Source: Fidelibacterota bacterium (GTDB lineage Bacteria > Fidelibacterota > Marinisomatia > Marinisomatales > TCS55). Taken from it: a DNA stretch of 64,000 nt. The stretch covers positions 232,586 to 296,585 of the forward strand of contig PBPT01000016.1 in NCBI GenBank assembly GCA_002724735.1. Reading direction: 5' to 3'. The position numbers and the translations under genes are program-made. This document shows positions 17,781 to 27,454 of the stretch, one piece after another (position 1 is the stretch's first letter; each line of letters begins with the position of its first letter). A model generated the notes under the pieces. The model made no database searches and was not told the DNA's origin. It worked only from the letters and a program-made list of their open reading frames with translations.

Positions 17781-20700
17781 ATGGCTGAATTTAAATTAGG
17801 TAGAATTAGGTTTATATGGAAGAATAATTGGACAGCTTCCACGACCTACTACAAAGATGATATTGTTAGAAATGGCGGTAATACATATATTTGTATTAAA
17901 GGGCATACTGCTCCAGCACTATTTTCTACTAACCAAGCAACTAATTGGAATAAAATTTCCGATGGAACTGAGTGGAAAGGTAACTGGTCTACAAGCACTC
18001 TTTACAAAATTAACGACATAGTAAAATATGGAGGATATCTATATATAGCAAATGCAGAGCATACTTCTGCCGCTACTGCTACTTTAGGATTAGAAGCTAA
18101 TCAAGGAAGCTGGGACTTATTTGCTGAAGGTTTTGATTACAAAGCTGATTGGAGTATTAATACAAGATATAAAGTAAACGATATTGTAAAGTATAACGGT
18201 ACAATTTATACTTGTGTAACTGCTCATACATCTGCAAGTACAACTACTTTAGGACTAGAAAATGACCAAGCAAAATGGAATATATTTTCTGAAGGATTTT
18301 ACTGGAAAAATGATTGGAACATTAATACTAGATATGTCGTAAATGACATAGTACGTTATGGCGGACAAGTATATGTCTGTAATCAAGGACACACGTCAGC
18401 GGCTTCTGTAGGTTTAGGTTTAGAAAATGATCAAAGTAAATGGGACTATCTAAACAAAGGATTAGAATACAAAACAGACTGGTCAACGAATACACGATAC
18501 AAAATAAATGACATTGTTAAGTATGGCGGCGGCACATGGATTTGTATCACTTATCACACAAGCCAATCTACTTTTGCAGCCGACGAAAATAAATGGTCAC
18601 AGTTTGTTGAAGGTTTAGAATTTGAAGATAGTTGGAGTGGTACAACAACATATCAACCAGGCGACTTTGTTACTTACGGCGGTTATTCATATGTTTCTAA
18701 AACAAATAACGTTGGTCAAGGTCATCCACCAGCAAATTCAACAGACTGGTCTTTATTTACTACAGGATTCAAACATGCCCAAGATTGGGGAGATGATAGT
18801 TCTGCAGAAGAATATAGAGTAGGTGATGTAGTACGACTAGGCGGATTTACATATCTATGTATACAAGATCATACAGGACAAAGACCACCTAACGGAACAT
18901 ACTGGGAACTCCTTAACGAAGGATTTAAATGGAAAAATGCATGGGCAACAGCTACACTATATGATAAAGGTGATTCTATTAGATATGGTGTTAACAGCTA
19001 TGTTTGTATTTTAGCTCACACATCTGATACAGCTAAACGTCCAGACAATGACACAGGCGGTGTGTACTGGAATGCATTAGTCGCAGGTGCAGAATCAGGC
19101 AACTTAACTACACAAGGTGATTTAGTTTACTATAGTGGTGCAGGTCCTACAAGATTACCAATTGGTGCTGAAGGACAAGTACTTAAAGTAAATGCCGCTG
19201 GTAATGCACCAGAATGGGGTTACTTTGGTAGGCTAAACAATGTTTATTATGTACATCCTACTGCTGGAGTAGATAGTCCAGCGAGTGCATACGGACTTAC
19301 TTTAGATCGTCCGTGGAAAACAATACAATATGCAACACAGCAATTATGGGACGGAGCACAGCGTCCTGCGGCGAAGAGACTGTTACACATTAATAGAAGT
19401 TACATAATGCACGATGCTGTTGAATTCGTAGATCACGGAATAGCAAATAACACAAGTCCATATACAGGTTCGTTCACATATACTAAGGCAACATGGATGC
19501 AATTTGTTGGTAGATTAGTTGATGCACTTGTTTATGATTTGAGTCACGGAGGCAATGTACGCACAAGAGAGTTAACTACAGCTATACATGCAGATGCAAC
19601 TATTACTGGTAAAACAACAGAATTTAATGCAATGATTGCAAGAGTATTAGTTGTTGCAGATGCAGTATTAAGCAATGCGGCTCCAGCATCTGATTATCAA
19701 ACTTTGCAAGGTTCTGTAACAGCTACACAGCAAACAGATACAAATTACACAGAAGAGTCAGATGATTTATCAACTGCAACAAGTTTAGCTAATATTTTAA
19801 CAGCGGCAGTGACAGCTGGTAATACAACAAATATGGCATCAGCTGTGATACCTAACAATTCACTCTATATTAAGAGCGGAACATTTCAAGAAACTCTTCC
19901 TATACTATGCCCTGCAAATACAGCATTGATAGGTGACGAATTACGTTCAACAAAAATACAACCAGCAGGTCAGCAAACACAAGCTACTGATGTGCCAAAA
20001 AGTATAGCGGCAATACAAAGATTAAAAGCAATTATAAGTGATATTGTAACAAACGGTTCAGTTACAAAATCAGCAGGAAATGCTGAAACACAAGTAACAT
20101 CAAGACCCGCAGGTTCAAGTGCGGCAGGTACTGCGGCTACAGCATTATTCCAAGAACTTGAAGACTATATTGATTATAGGGTAAATGGAGTAACTGGTGA
20201 TTCCACAGTTCCTACAACCAGAGGTACAAATACACCTACATATGATACAGGTTATAGATATGCTATAGAAGCTATAGAAGCTAACAGAACATTTTTAGTT
20301 GCAGAAGTACATGCTTATATTGCAGTGCAATATCCTAGCTACACATATACTATAGCGGCTTGTACAAGAGATGTTAACAGATATATTGACGCAATGAAAT
20401 ATGATTTAGAATATACAGGAAACTGGAGAATGATAAATGCGGCATTGTTGTATAGCAACTCTGTAAGTGGCTCTAGTACAGAAAATATGTTCTTTATGAG
20501 AAACGGTTCAGGCTTAAGAAACTGTACAGTAAGTGGCTTGTCTGGTACTTTAGGTAGTGCAAACTCCTATGGTACTAAACGACCAAGTGCAGGTGCATAT
20601 ATTAGCTTAGATCCAGGATATGGTCCAGCAGATACAGATGCACATATTTTAACTAGATCCCCATATATACAAAATGTAACAACATTTGGTACAGGTTGTA

Positions 20701-22553
20701 TTGGTCTTAAGATTGACGGAGACCTACATGACGGCGGAAATGACTCAATAGTTGCAAACGACTTTACACAAATTATTAGTGATGGTATTGGTGCTTGGGT
20801 AACAAACTTAGGTAGAGCAGAACTTGTTAGTGTGTTCTCTTATTATGCACACATAGGATATCTATCAGAAAACGGCGGCAAGATACGTGCAACAAACGGT
20901 AACAGCTCATATGGTGACTTTGGATGTGTAGCAGAAGGTATTGATAGCACAGAAACAGCAGTGACAGGTAAAGTTACTAACCAGTCAACAGAAGCTAAAA
21001 TTGAAAATATAGTTACTGACAAAAATCAGATACTATTCTTTGAATATTTAAATGCAGGAGTAAGCTATGCAGATGGTGATACAACTACAACAATAGTCGG
21101 AGGCAATAATGATGCGGCTATAAGTGCAGAAAATGTTTATAACGGTGCTGTTTATCAAGTTAGACTTACAGACCCATCAAGCGATTTAGGTGGCGCTGGA
21201 TACGTAACCGCTACTAATAATGCACAAGTAGGCACAGCAACACAAATTACTCTTAGTAACACAGATACCGCAACAAATGCAATGTATGCAGGTATGGCTA
21301 TTTGGATTGTAAGCGGCACAGGTGCAGGTCAATATGCATATATTAATACATATGATTCAGGCACAAAAGTCGCAACAGTGTTAAAAAACAGCGACGGAAC
21401 AGCAGGTTGGGATAGTGTATACGGAGCAGGTATTGTATCAGCTCTTGATGCAACTACAGAATATATAATTGAACCTAGAGTAGTGTTTAGCGGCGGCGGC
21501 GTAAGTGCATATGCTGATATTGCTAAAGCTAGAGCAAAAATTGAAGATGGAAAAGTAACACAAATTAAGATTTGGCATCCTGGTTCTGGATATAGTAGTA
21601 CACCAACAATGACACTGACTGATCCTAATAATACTGTTGACGTACCTCATACAGTAAGGACAGGTAGCGGTGTGTTAGGACAACCTACTTTTAGTAACAG
21701 AGGTACAGGATATACAACTGCTACAGCTACAGTAGCATCAGCAAATGGTTATGCAGATAACTATCAACCTGGACAATATGTCAAAGTTAAAAACTTAACT
21801 GAAACTCCAGTACAAGGAGCTAATGTAGAGATTGCAGGTATAGCAGGAAAATGGTATAAACTTGTAGGAGTAACACAAGTAACTGGTAGTGCGGGTAATT
21901 ATGAAGCATTACTACAAGTAAGTCCAGATATTACTGTAACAGAAGCACCAGAACATGATGAAGGTATAACTATACGTAGAAGATATAGTCAGGTTAGATT
22001 AACAGGACATGATTTCTTAGACGTAGGTACTGGTAATACAACAACTACAAACTATCCTGGAACTCCAAGTACACCAGCTGATCAAACAGACGAGACTAAA
22101 GATTTTGGTGGTGGTAGAGTATTTTATACCTCAACTGATCAGGACGGTAACTTTAGAGTAGGAGAATTATTCAGCGTTGAACAGTCTACAGGTAGAGCAA
22201 CACTAAATGCTGATGCCTTTAATGTTAGTGGATTACAAGAATTACAACTCGGTGAAATAAGTTTAGGTGGTACTAGTGCCACAATTACTGAGTTTTCAAC
22301 TGATGGTACGTTTACAGCCAACAGTGACAGTATTGTTCCAACACAGAGAGCTATTAAAACTTATATAGCAAGTCAAATTGGTGGCGGTGCTGGTGAACTA
22401 AATGTGAACTCGATTACTGCTGGTCAAGTTAATATAACTGGTCAGACAATATCGCATACAACCAATCAAGAGATAAATATAACAGCACAGGTAAACTATA
22501 CAGGTGGGGTGAGTGGATCACCCGTAGCCTTAAATATGTTTATTAACGCATAA
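17781..22553 (+). CDS. Large tail fibre/adhesin (1590 aa), paralogue of 12822
   Basis: Same N-terminal modules, central NGSGLRNCTVSGLSGTLGSANSYGTKRPSAGAYISLDPG block and C-terminal DQDGNFRVGE block. Confidence 0.7.
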   Translation: MAEFKLGRIRFIWKNNWTASTTYYKDDIVRNGGNTYICIKGHTAPALFSTNQATNWNKISDGTEWKGNWSTSTLYKINDIVKYGGYLYIANAEHTSAATATLGLEANQGSWDLFAEGFDYKADWSINTRYKVNDIVKYNGTIYTCVTAHTSASTTTLGLENDQAKWNIFSEGFYWKNDWNINTRYVVNDIVRYGGQVYVCNQGHTSAASVGLGLENDQSKWDYLNKGLEYKTDWSTNTRYKINDIVKYGGGTWICITYHTSQSTFAADENKWSQFVEGLEFEDSWSGTTTYQPGDFVTYGGYSYVSKTNNVGQGHPPANSTDWSLFTTGFKHAQDWGDDSSAEEYRVGDVVRLGGFTYLCIQDHTGQRPPNGTYWELLNEGFKWKNAWATATLYDKGDSIRYGVNSYVCILAHTSDTAKRPDNDTGGVYWNALVAGAESGNLTTQGDLVYYSGAGPTRLPIGAEGQVLKVNAAGNAPEWGYFGRLNNVYYVHPTAGVDSPASAYGLTLDRPWKTIQYATQQLWDGAQRPAAKRLLHINRSYIMHDAVEFVDHGIANNTSPYTGSFTYTKATWMQFVGRLVDALVYDLSHGGNVRTRELTTAIHADATITGKTTEFNAMIARVLVVADAVLSNAAPASDYQTLQGSVTATQQTDTNYTEESDDLSTATSLANILTAAVTAGNTTNMASAVIPNNSLYIKSGTFQETLPILCPANTALIGDELRSTKIQPAGQQTQATDVPKSIAAIQRLKAIISDIVTNGSVTKSAGNAETQVTSRPAGSSAAGTAATALFQELEDYIDYRVNGVTGDSTVPTTRGTNTPTYDTGYRYAIEAIEANRTFLVAEVHAYIAVQYPSYTYTIAACTRDVNRYIDAMKYDLEYTGNWRMINAALLYSNSVSGSSTENMFFMRNGSGLRNCTVSGLSGTLGSANSYGTKRPSAGAYISLDPGYGPADTDAHILTRSPYIQNVTTFGTGCIGLKIDGDLHDGGNDSIVANDFTQIISDGIGAWVTNLGRAELVSVFSYYAHIGYLSENGGKIRATNGNSSYGDFGCVAEGIDSTETAVTGKVTNQSTEAKIENIVTDKNQILFFEYLNAGVSYADGDTTTTIVGGNNDAAISAENVYNGAVYQVRLTDPSSDLGGAGYVTATNNAQVGTATQITLSNTDTATNAMYAGMAIWIVSGTGAGQYAYINTYDSGTKVATVLKNSDGTAGWDSVYGAGIVSALDATTEYIIEPRVVFSGGGVSAYADIAKARAKIEDGKVTQIKIWHPGSGYSSTPTMTLTDPNNTVDVPHTVRTGSGVLGQPTFSNRGTGYTTATATVASANGYADNYQPGQYVKVKNLTETPVQGANVEIAGIAGKWYKLVGVTQVTGSAGNYEALLQVSPDITVTEAPEHDEGITIRRRYSQVRLTGHDFLDVGTGNTTTTNYPGTPSTPADQTDETKDFGGGRVFYTSTDQDGNFRVGELFSVEQSTGRATLNADAFNVSGLQELQLGEISLGGTSATITEFSTDGTFTANSDSIVPTQRAIKTYIASQIGGGAGELNVNSITAGQVNITGQTISHTTNQEINITAQVNYTGGVSGSPVALNMFINA

Positions 22554-22567
22554 TGGAGATATAACAA

Positions 22568-22885
22568 ATGGCCACAGGAAGATTAGGAACAGCGGATTTA
22601 ACAGGCGCAACGAATACTGATATTTACACTTGTCCGGCAAGCACCTATGCAGTAGCTAGTGTTAATTTTGTCAATAGAGGCAACGCCGTAGTCTTGCTTC
22701 GTTTAGCAATTTGTGATACAAGCACTCCAGGTGCAGATGAGTACATTGAGTATGATGTTGAACTGAATCCAAAAAACGTATTAGAACGCACTGGTATAGT
22801 CGTTGACGCCGGTAAGAAAATAGTTGCATACGCTAGCTCAAGCAACGTAAGTGTAGTAGCTATGGGTATTGAGACAACGGCATAA
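22568..22885 (+). CDS. Small fibre-associated virion protein
   Basis: Third paralogue of the 8095/12091 family. Confidence 0.5.
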   Translation: MATGRLGTADLTGATNTDIYTCPASTYAVASVNFVNRGNAVVLLRLAICDTSTPGADEYIEYDVELNPKNVLERTGIVVDAGKKIVAYASSSNVSVVAMGIETTA

Positions 22886-22888
22886 ATA
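22881..22888 (+). promoter_or_regulatory. T4-type late promoter (CATAAATA)
   Basis: CATAAATA overlapping the stop of the 22568 gene. Confidence 0.55.
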
Positions 22889-22905
22889 TATAAAAGGACA
22901 ATATA

Positions 22906-23226
22906 ATGGGAAGATATTTAACAAGCACACTTAACTACGCAACTACAAATGTTGTCACAGGTACTAGTGTAAACGCGGCAGTTAATCAGCGTATTTTATG
23001 TACAGCTGGTGGCATTACAGTAACCCTTCCAGCAAGTCCAACAGAAAATGATACTATTCAAGTAGTTGATATTTCTGGAACAGCTGGATCGTCAAATATC
23101 ACAGTAGCAAGAAACGGGCAAGAAATTCAAAATGATGCTTCGGATCTTATTATTGATATTAATAATGCTTCGCCGATACTAGTGTATTCTGGGGCTACTT
23201 ATGGTTGGGTATTATGTGGCTCATAA
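22906..23226 (+). CDS. Small beta-rich virion protein
   Basis: NQRILCTAGGITVTLPASPTENDTIQVVDISGTAGSSNITVARNG, common in phage tail proteins. Confidence 0.5.
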   Translation: MGRYLTSTLNYATTNVVTGTSVNAAVNQRILCTAGGITVTLPASPTENDTIQVVDISGTAGSSNITVARNGQEIQNDASDLIIDINNASPILVYSGATYGWVLCGS

Positions 23227-23251
23227 GTAAGATTAATCAGGGAGTTAGTCA

Positions 23252-24058
23252 ATGACTGCTTTAACAACACTACTGGCCGATATAGGACCACAAAGCGTAG
23301 GTAACATACCTCAAAGACTTAGAGTATGGAATACATCGCATACAAGTGCCGCCAACGGAGGTTGCTGTTGTTTGTGGACTGTGCCTGCAGGTATAACAAG
23401 TCTTGTGTTTAAACTATGGGGCGGTGGTTCATCAGGTAATGATGGATGTTGTTGTAGTTTTGAAGCTTATCAAGGAACTAGTGGTTCTTATGTTTGGTAT
23501 CAAATGGATACCCAAGCAGGTTGTCAATATAGAATTTGTGCAGGATCGTCAACTGGTTGTGCATATAATAAATCAAATACTAGCTGTTATGGTTGTCCAT
23601 CATATGTTTATGATGTAACAGCGGCCGCAACTATAATTTGTGCATGTGGAGGTGATGAAGGATCACAACAGCCAGGGTTCCAGAGCCCATACAATGCATA
23701 TACTTGCTGTTTTGGAAGAATACAAGGCGGTTCATCTAGTGCTACACAAGGTTATGTTGCAGATGCTAACAAAGGAATAATTATGCCAGGTATTGGTGGG
23801 CATGGTACAAGAAATACATACTGTCATACGCAGTATTATTATTGGACCCATTCAGGATTTAATCAGCCTGGACAAATGAACGAAGATTTATGTTCTTGTT
23901 GGTATCAACAAGGACGATATGTAATGTGTACAAGTGGTGATCCATTTACAGGAAATAAATTTCCTGGAGGACCAGGAACAAGCGGAATAGCTTGCGGAGG
24001 TTCACACTGTGATGGACAACCAGGTGGCGGTGGCCAAGTGTATGTATACTATAATTAA
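23252..24058 (+). CDS. Cys/Gly-rich putative adhesin A
   Basis: NGGCCCLWTVPAG..LVFKLWGGGSSG signature; about 8% Cys; paralogous to 24751 and 25511. Confidence 0.6.
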   Translation: MTALTTLLADIGPQSVGNIPQRLRVWNTSHTSAANGGCCCLWTVPAGITSLVFKLWGGGSSGNDGCCCSFEAYQGTSGSYVWYQMDTQAGCQYRICAGSSTGCAYNKSNTSCYGCPSYVYDVTAAATIICACGGDEGSQQPGFQSPYNAYTCCFGRIQGGSSSATQGYVADANKGIIMPGIGGHGTRNTYCHTQYYYWTHSGFNQPGQMNEDLCSCWYQQGRYVMCTSGDPFTGNKFPGGPGTSGIACGGSHCDGQPGGGGQVYVYYN

Positions 24059-24077
24059 TAATGTGTGAGGAAAGAAA

Positions 24078-24749
24078 ATGCCAGAAAATACAATAGCTAG
24101 TAAAACATTTGATTACAAATTGCCAAACAAGATGTTTGATTCTAGTGATAGTGATGGACTAACAGCTTCTGCTACATACAATGGACCAGACAAGGTTTAT
24201 GTATTTGTTGATACAGACGGTGACAACAAGGGCAAAAGAATTAGAAGTCCAGGAGAACTAACAGAAAGAGATGAAGGAGCAGATGTTCCTGTACCAGTAG
24301 GTACTACAAGAGTTGAAGTAACTCTTGCAGATGATCCTTTAATGATGGCAATTTTTAGAGTTGCTGATTCAACTATTGTAACAAATGATCAAACAACAGT
24401 TACAGAAACATACGGTGATTACACCATAAAATATAATGGTAAGCCAGAAATTGGAGAAACATACGTCGACGAAAGCGAATGTGTTTATGATTTAGATGCA
24501 AAAACATGGTCAGCAGGTTACAAAACTTCACCAGTTGATTGGGATGACATTATATTACAAAGAGATTCACAGCTAGAAGCTTCCGACGGTAAAATTTCAC
24601 CAGATATGCCCGATGCTGTAAAAACACCATGGGTTACTTACAGACAAGCACTTAGGGATCTACCAACAGTTTATAAAAAAGGTGAATCAGACGAAGTAGA
24701 AGCTTGGAAAGTTGAATTTCCGTTAGCACCAGATACGAAGGCAGAATAA
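24078..24749 (+). CDS. Adhesin-associated protein B
   Basis: YNGPDKVYVFVD motif shared with 26321; alternates with Cys-rich genes. Confidence 0.5.
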   Translation: MPENTIASKTFDYKLPNKMFDSSDSDGLTASATYNGPDKVYVFVDTDGDNKGKRIRSPGELTERDEGADVPVPVGTTRVEVTLADDPLMMAIFRVADSTIVTNDQTTVTETYGDYTIKYNGKPEIGETYVDESECVYDLDAKTWSAGYKTSPVDWDDIILQRDSQLEASDGKISPDMPDAVKTPWVTYRQALRDLPTVYKKGESDEVEAWKVEFPLAPDTKAE

Positions 24750-24750
24750 T

Positions 24751-25500
24751 ATGTCAGCACTGAAAACAATGTTACAATATGGAGGCGGTGGCGGCACCGT
24801 AGCTGTTGATTCAATGGTAGTCTATCACACAAGTGTAGACAATATGGAAAATGGCGGATGCTGTTGTTTATGGACAGTACCAACTGGCGTTACATGGTTT
24901 GCAGTGGAAATGTGGGGCGGCGGCGGAGGCGGCGCAGGTAACTGTTGCTGTTTCTTTGGTATTCCAGGCGGAGCAGGAAGCTATGCAAGAAAAATTATTA
25001 ACACTGTAGCAGGACAGCAGTACAGATTTTGTGCAGGCGGTTCAACTACTTGTGCAAATACAAACACTGGATGTCCAGGATATCCTAGTTATGCTTATGG
25101 TGTAACAGAAGCCGCTAATGTTATTTGTGCAAGTGCAGGTAAAGTAGGATGTAATTATTGCTGGGGTCCAATTGGAAACAGCTATATGGGTTGTTCAGCA
25201 TATGAATGCGGCTCATGGTGTGGCGGATTTGGAATATGCGGAATGTCCGGTGCTTTTAAAGGTACAGCATTTTGTTCAGGAACAGCATGGAACTGGGCAC
25301 CACAAGCACCATTTACAGGAGATTTTTTCCGTCCAGCAAGAGACGCATGTTCAGGTTATTGCTGTGGTTGTGGACAACAAGGATATGCTTATTGGCCAGG
25401 CAGCGGTGGCGGAACGGCGTCAAGTCATAACAGCTATTGCGGTTGTGGTGCGGCAGGAGCCGGAGGTTTAATTATAGTAGAATGGCACGTAGCATCGTAA
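24751..25500 (+). CDS. Cys/Gly-rich putative adhesin A'
   Basis: NGGCCCLWTVPTGVTWFAVEMWGGGGGG; about 9% Cys. Confidence 0.6.
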   Translation: MSALKTMLQYGGGGGTVAVDSMVVYHTSVDNMENGGCCCLWTVPTGVTWFAVEMWGGGGGGAGNCCCFFGIPGGAGSYARKIINTVAGQQYRFCAGGSTTCANTNTGCPGYPSYAYGVTEAANVICASAGKVGCNYCWGPIGNSYMGCSAYECGSWCGGFGICGMSGAFKGTAFCSGTAWNWAPQAPFTGDFFRPARDACSGYCCGCGQQGYAYWPGSGGGTASSHNSYCGCGAAGAGGLIIVEWHVAS

Positions 25501-25510
25501 GGAATAGAAC

Positions 25511-26311
25511 ATGAGTCAATTAACAAATTTAATATACGGTTACGAAACAGGCGGTGTTATCAAACCACAAGAATTTTATATACAAAATACAAATAAGTGG
25601 TTACCACACAACGGAGGATGTTGTTATCTTTGGACAGTGCCAGCAGGTGTAACAAAGGCAGTATTTGAAGTATGGAGCGGCGGTGCAGGCGGTGGCTATA
25701 GCTGTTGTTGTACACAAGGCGGCGGTGGCGGCGGTGGCGGCTATATGATGGTCGAAACTGATGTTTCTGCAGGCGATCAAATTAGAATGTGTTCAGCTGG
25801 TACATCTGGTGCTAATATGAGTTGTTGTGCAGGATTCCACGGATGTTCGTCATATGTTTGTAATGGTGACGGAACTTGGTGTATGTGCGTAGAAGGCGGA
25901 TTATGCTCTGCTAGATATACAAGGTGTCATTTAGCTACAAACTGTTATTCTTGTTGTTCTATGTGTGCATGTTGTTCAAACAATTATATAAGTGGTTCAG
26001 GAATAACCACATTAGAATGTCAAACTAGTGTAACAGGTGCATATCGTAGTAGCCAATTTTGTATCGAAGCAGGTTGGCAACATGTAGGTAGTGCATACGG
26101 TACACCAGGACCTAGACCACAAGGTACTTCAACATGCTGTAACAGTTGCCATGGTGGCATTTGTGGATCATACTCTAGTTGTTGTGGACAAGCATGTATG
26201 ATGATGGGCATGCACCCAGGCGGTGGAGGAATGACAGGCTGGACTAATGACGGTACATGTAGATGTGGCGGCGTTGGTGGCGGCGGAATGATTTATGTGG
26301 TATACTGGTAG
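25511..26311 (+). CDS. Cys/Gly-rich putative adhesin A''
   Basis: NGGCCYLWTVPAGVTKAVFEVWSGGAGG; about 12% Cys; Gly8 run. Confidence 0.6.
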   Translation: MSQLTNLIYGYETGGVIKPQEFYIQNTNKWLPHNGGCCYLWTVPAGVTKAVFEVWSGGAGGGYSCCCTQGGGGGGGGYMMVETDVSAGDQIRMCSAGTSGANMSCCAGFHGCSSYVCNGDGTWCMCVEGGLCSARYTRCHLATNCYSCCSMCACCSNNYISGSGITTLECQTSVTGAYRSSQFCIEAGWQHVGSAYGTPGPRPQGTSTCCNSCHGGICGSYSSCCGQACMMMGMHPGGGGMTGWTNDGTCRCGGVGGGGMIYVVYW

Positions 26312-26320
26312 GGAATAATT

Positions 26321-27364
26321 ATGGCTATAAATGAAATAACAAAAGAATTTACTTACGATTTACCTGATGATATATATCACCAAACTAACGACCTAGGTAA
26401 AAAAGCAAGAGTAATTTACAAAGGTCCTGATAAAGTATATGTATGGGTTGATAGTATTACAAATAAACTTATACGTTGTGAATCAGGAGGAGAAGTAGGT
26501 CAGCAATTATTTAATGGCGAGATACCATTTCCACAAGGTGATCATTATATGGTAGAAGTAAGACCTGAAGATTCTAATACTGAATGTATTATAGCTGGCT
26601 TATTTGAAGGCGTTGATCCCCATTCAATTCCTGACATAGAAGAAGATGTACCAGGACAAGATACACCATATGTAAGAGATAAGTATCCCGTACCTAATCA
26701 TACTTACGAAATTACAGAAATTGAGTATTCTCCTCAAGCAGAGCAATGGGTAACTCCGTTACCTTGGAGAAAACCTATTATGACATGGGAAGAGAAAGTT
26801 GCTTTTAGAGACAACCAGTTACAGAACAGTGATAGACTTTACAGTGAAGATTTGCCTTCAGGATTAATTACAAAAATACAAGAATATAGAACATATCTAA
26901 GAGATATTACTGAAACAGTTGGTGTTGCATGGACAGCTACAGTGCCAACAGGTGGTTCTGGTTATAGTGTCGGAGATGTGTTATTAGTACAAGATCCTAA
27001 ATATAAAAACACACAAGTAGTTGACGAAGTGAAACTTACTGTTACTAAAGTAAGTGGTTCAGGAGCAATTACAGAGTTTAGTGTTGAAAATAAGAGAGCA
27101 TTATATCATCCAGAAGCCGCAGTTTACACAGAATGTTTCTTTGTAACAAACGGAAGCGGAACAGGAGCAAAAGTTACTCTTACTAAAGTTAAACAAGTTG
27201 ATCCTTGGAAAGTAAAATGGAGAGAATCACCATTGTTTACAAGACCTACAAGCTGGAAAAAAGTTACTAAAGCTAATAGTGTAGCAACAGATACAGAAGA
27301 TGCACATGCATTTGAAGAAGCTGAAAAAACTTATAATCCAGCATTATCAACAGCAGTAGAATAA
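26321..27364 (+). CDS. Adhesin-associated protein B' with GSGYSVGD module
   Basis: YKGPDKVYVWVD paralogous to 24078; PTGGSGYSVGDVLLVQDP module also found in the 32512 protein. Confidence 0.5.
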   Translation: MAINEITKEFTYDLPDDIYHQTNDLGKKARVIYKGPDKVYVWVDSITNKLIRCESGGEVGQQLFNGEIPFPQGDHYMVEVRPEDSNTECIIAGLFEGVDPHSIPDIEEDVPGQDTPYVRDKYPVPNHTYEITEIEYSPQAEQWVTPLPWRKPIMTWEEKVAFRDNQLQNSDRLYSEDLPSGLITKIQEYRTYLRDITETVGVAWTATVPTGGSGYSVGDVLLVQDPKYKNTQVVDEVKLTVTKVSGSGAITEFSVENKRALYHPEAAVYTECFFVTNGSGTGAKVTLTKVKQVDPWKVKWRESPLFTRPTSWKKVTKANSVATDTEDAHAFEEAEKTYNPALSTAVE

Positions 27365-27396
27365 AGTCACTTTATCTAATTTATAAATCTTTGGTC

Positions 27397-27404
27397 GCTA
27401 AATA
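27397..27404 (+). promoter_or_regulatory. T4-type late promoter (GCTAAATA)
   Basis: GCTAAATA followed by hairpin CATAGTAG/CTACTATG (27407-27429). Confidence 0.55.
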
Positions 27405-27454
27405 TTCATAGTAGCAATTAACTACTATGTTTACTAACGATAGGATCTATAAAT

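Noticed and set aside
23403-23618. Alternative-frame ORFs inside the Cys/Gly-rich genes (also 25172-25471)
   Set aside because: Explained by stop-poor Gly/Cys codon composition in a shifted frame; no independent start signals.
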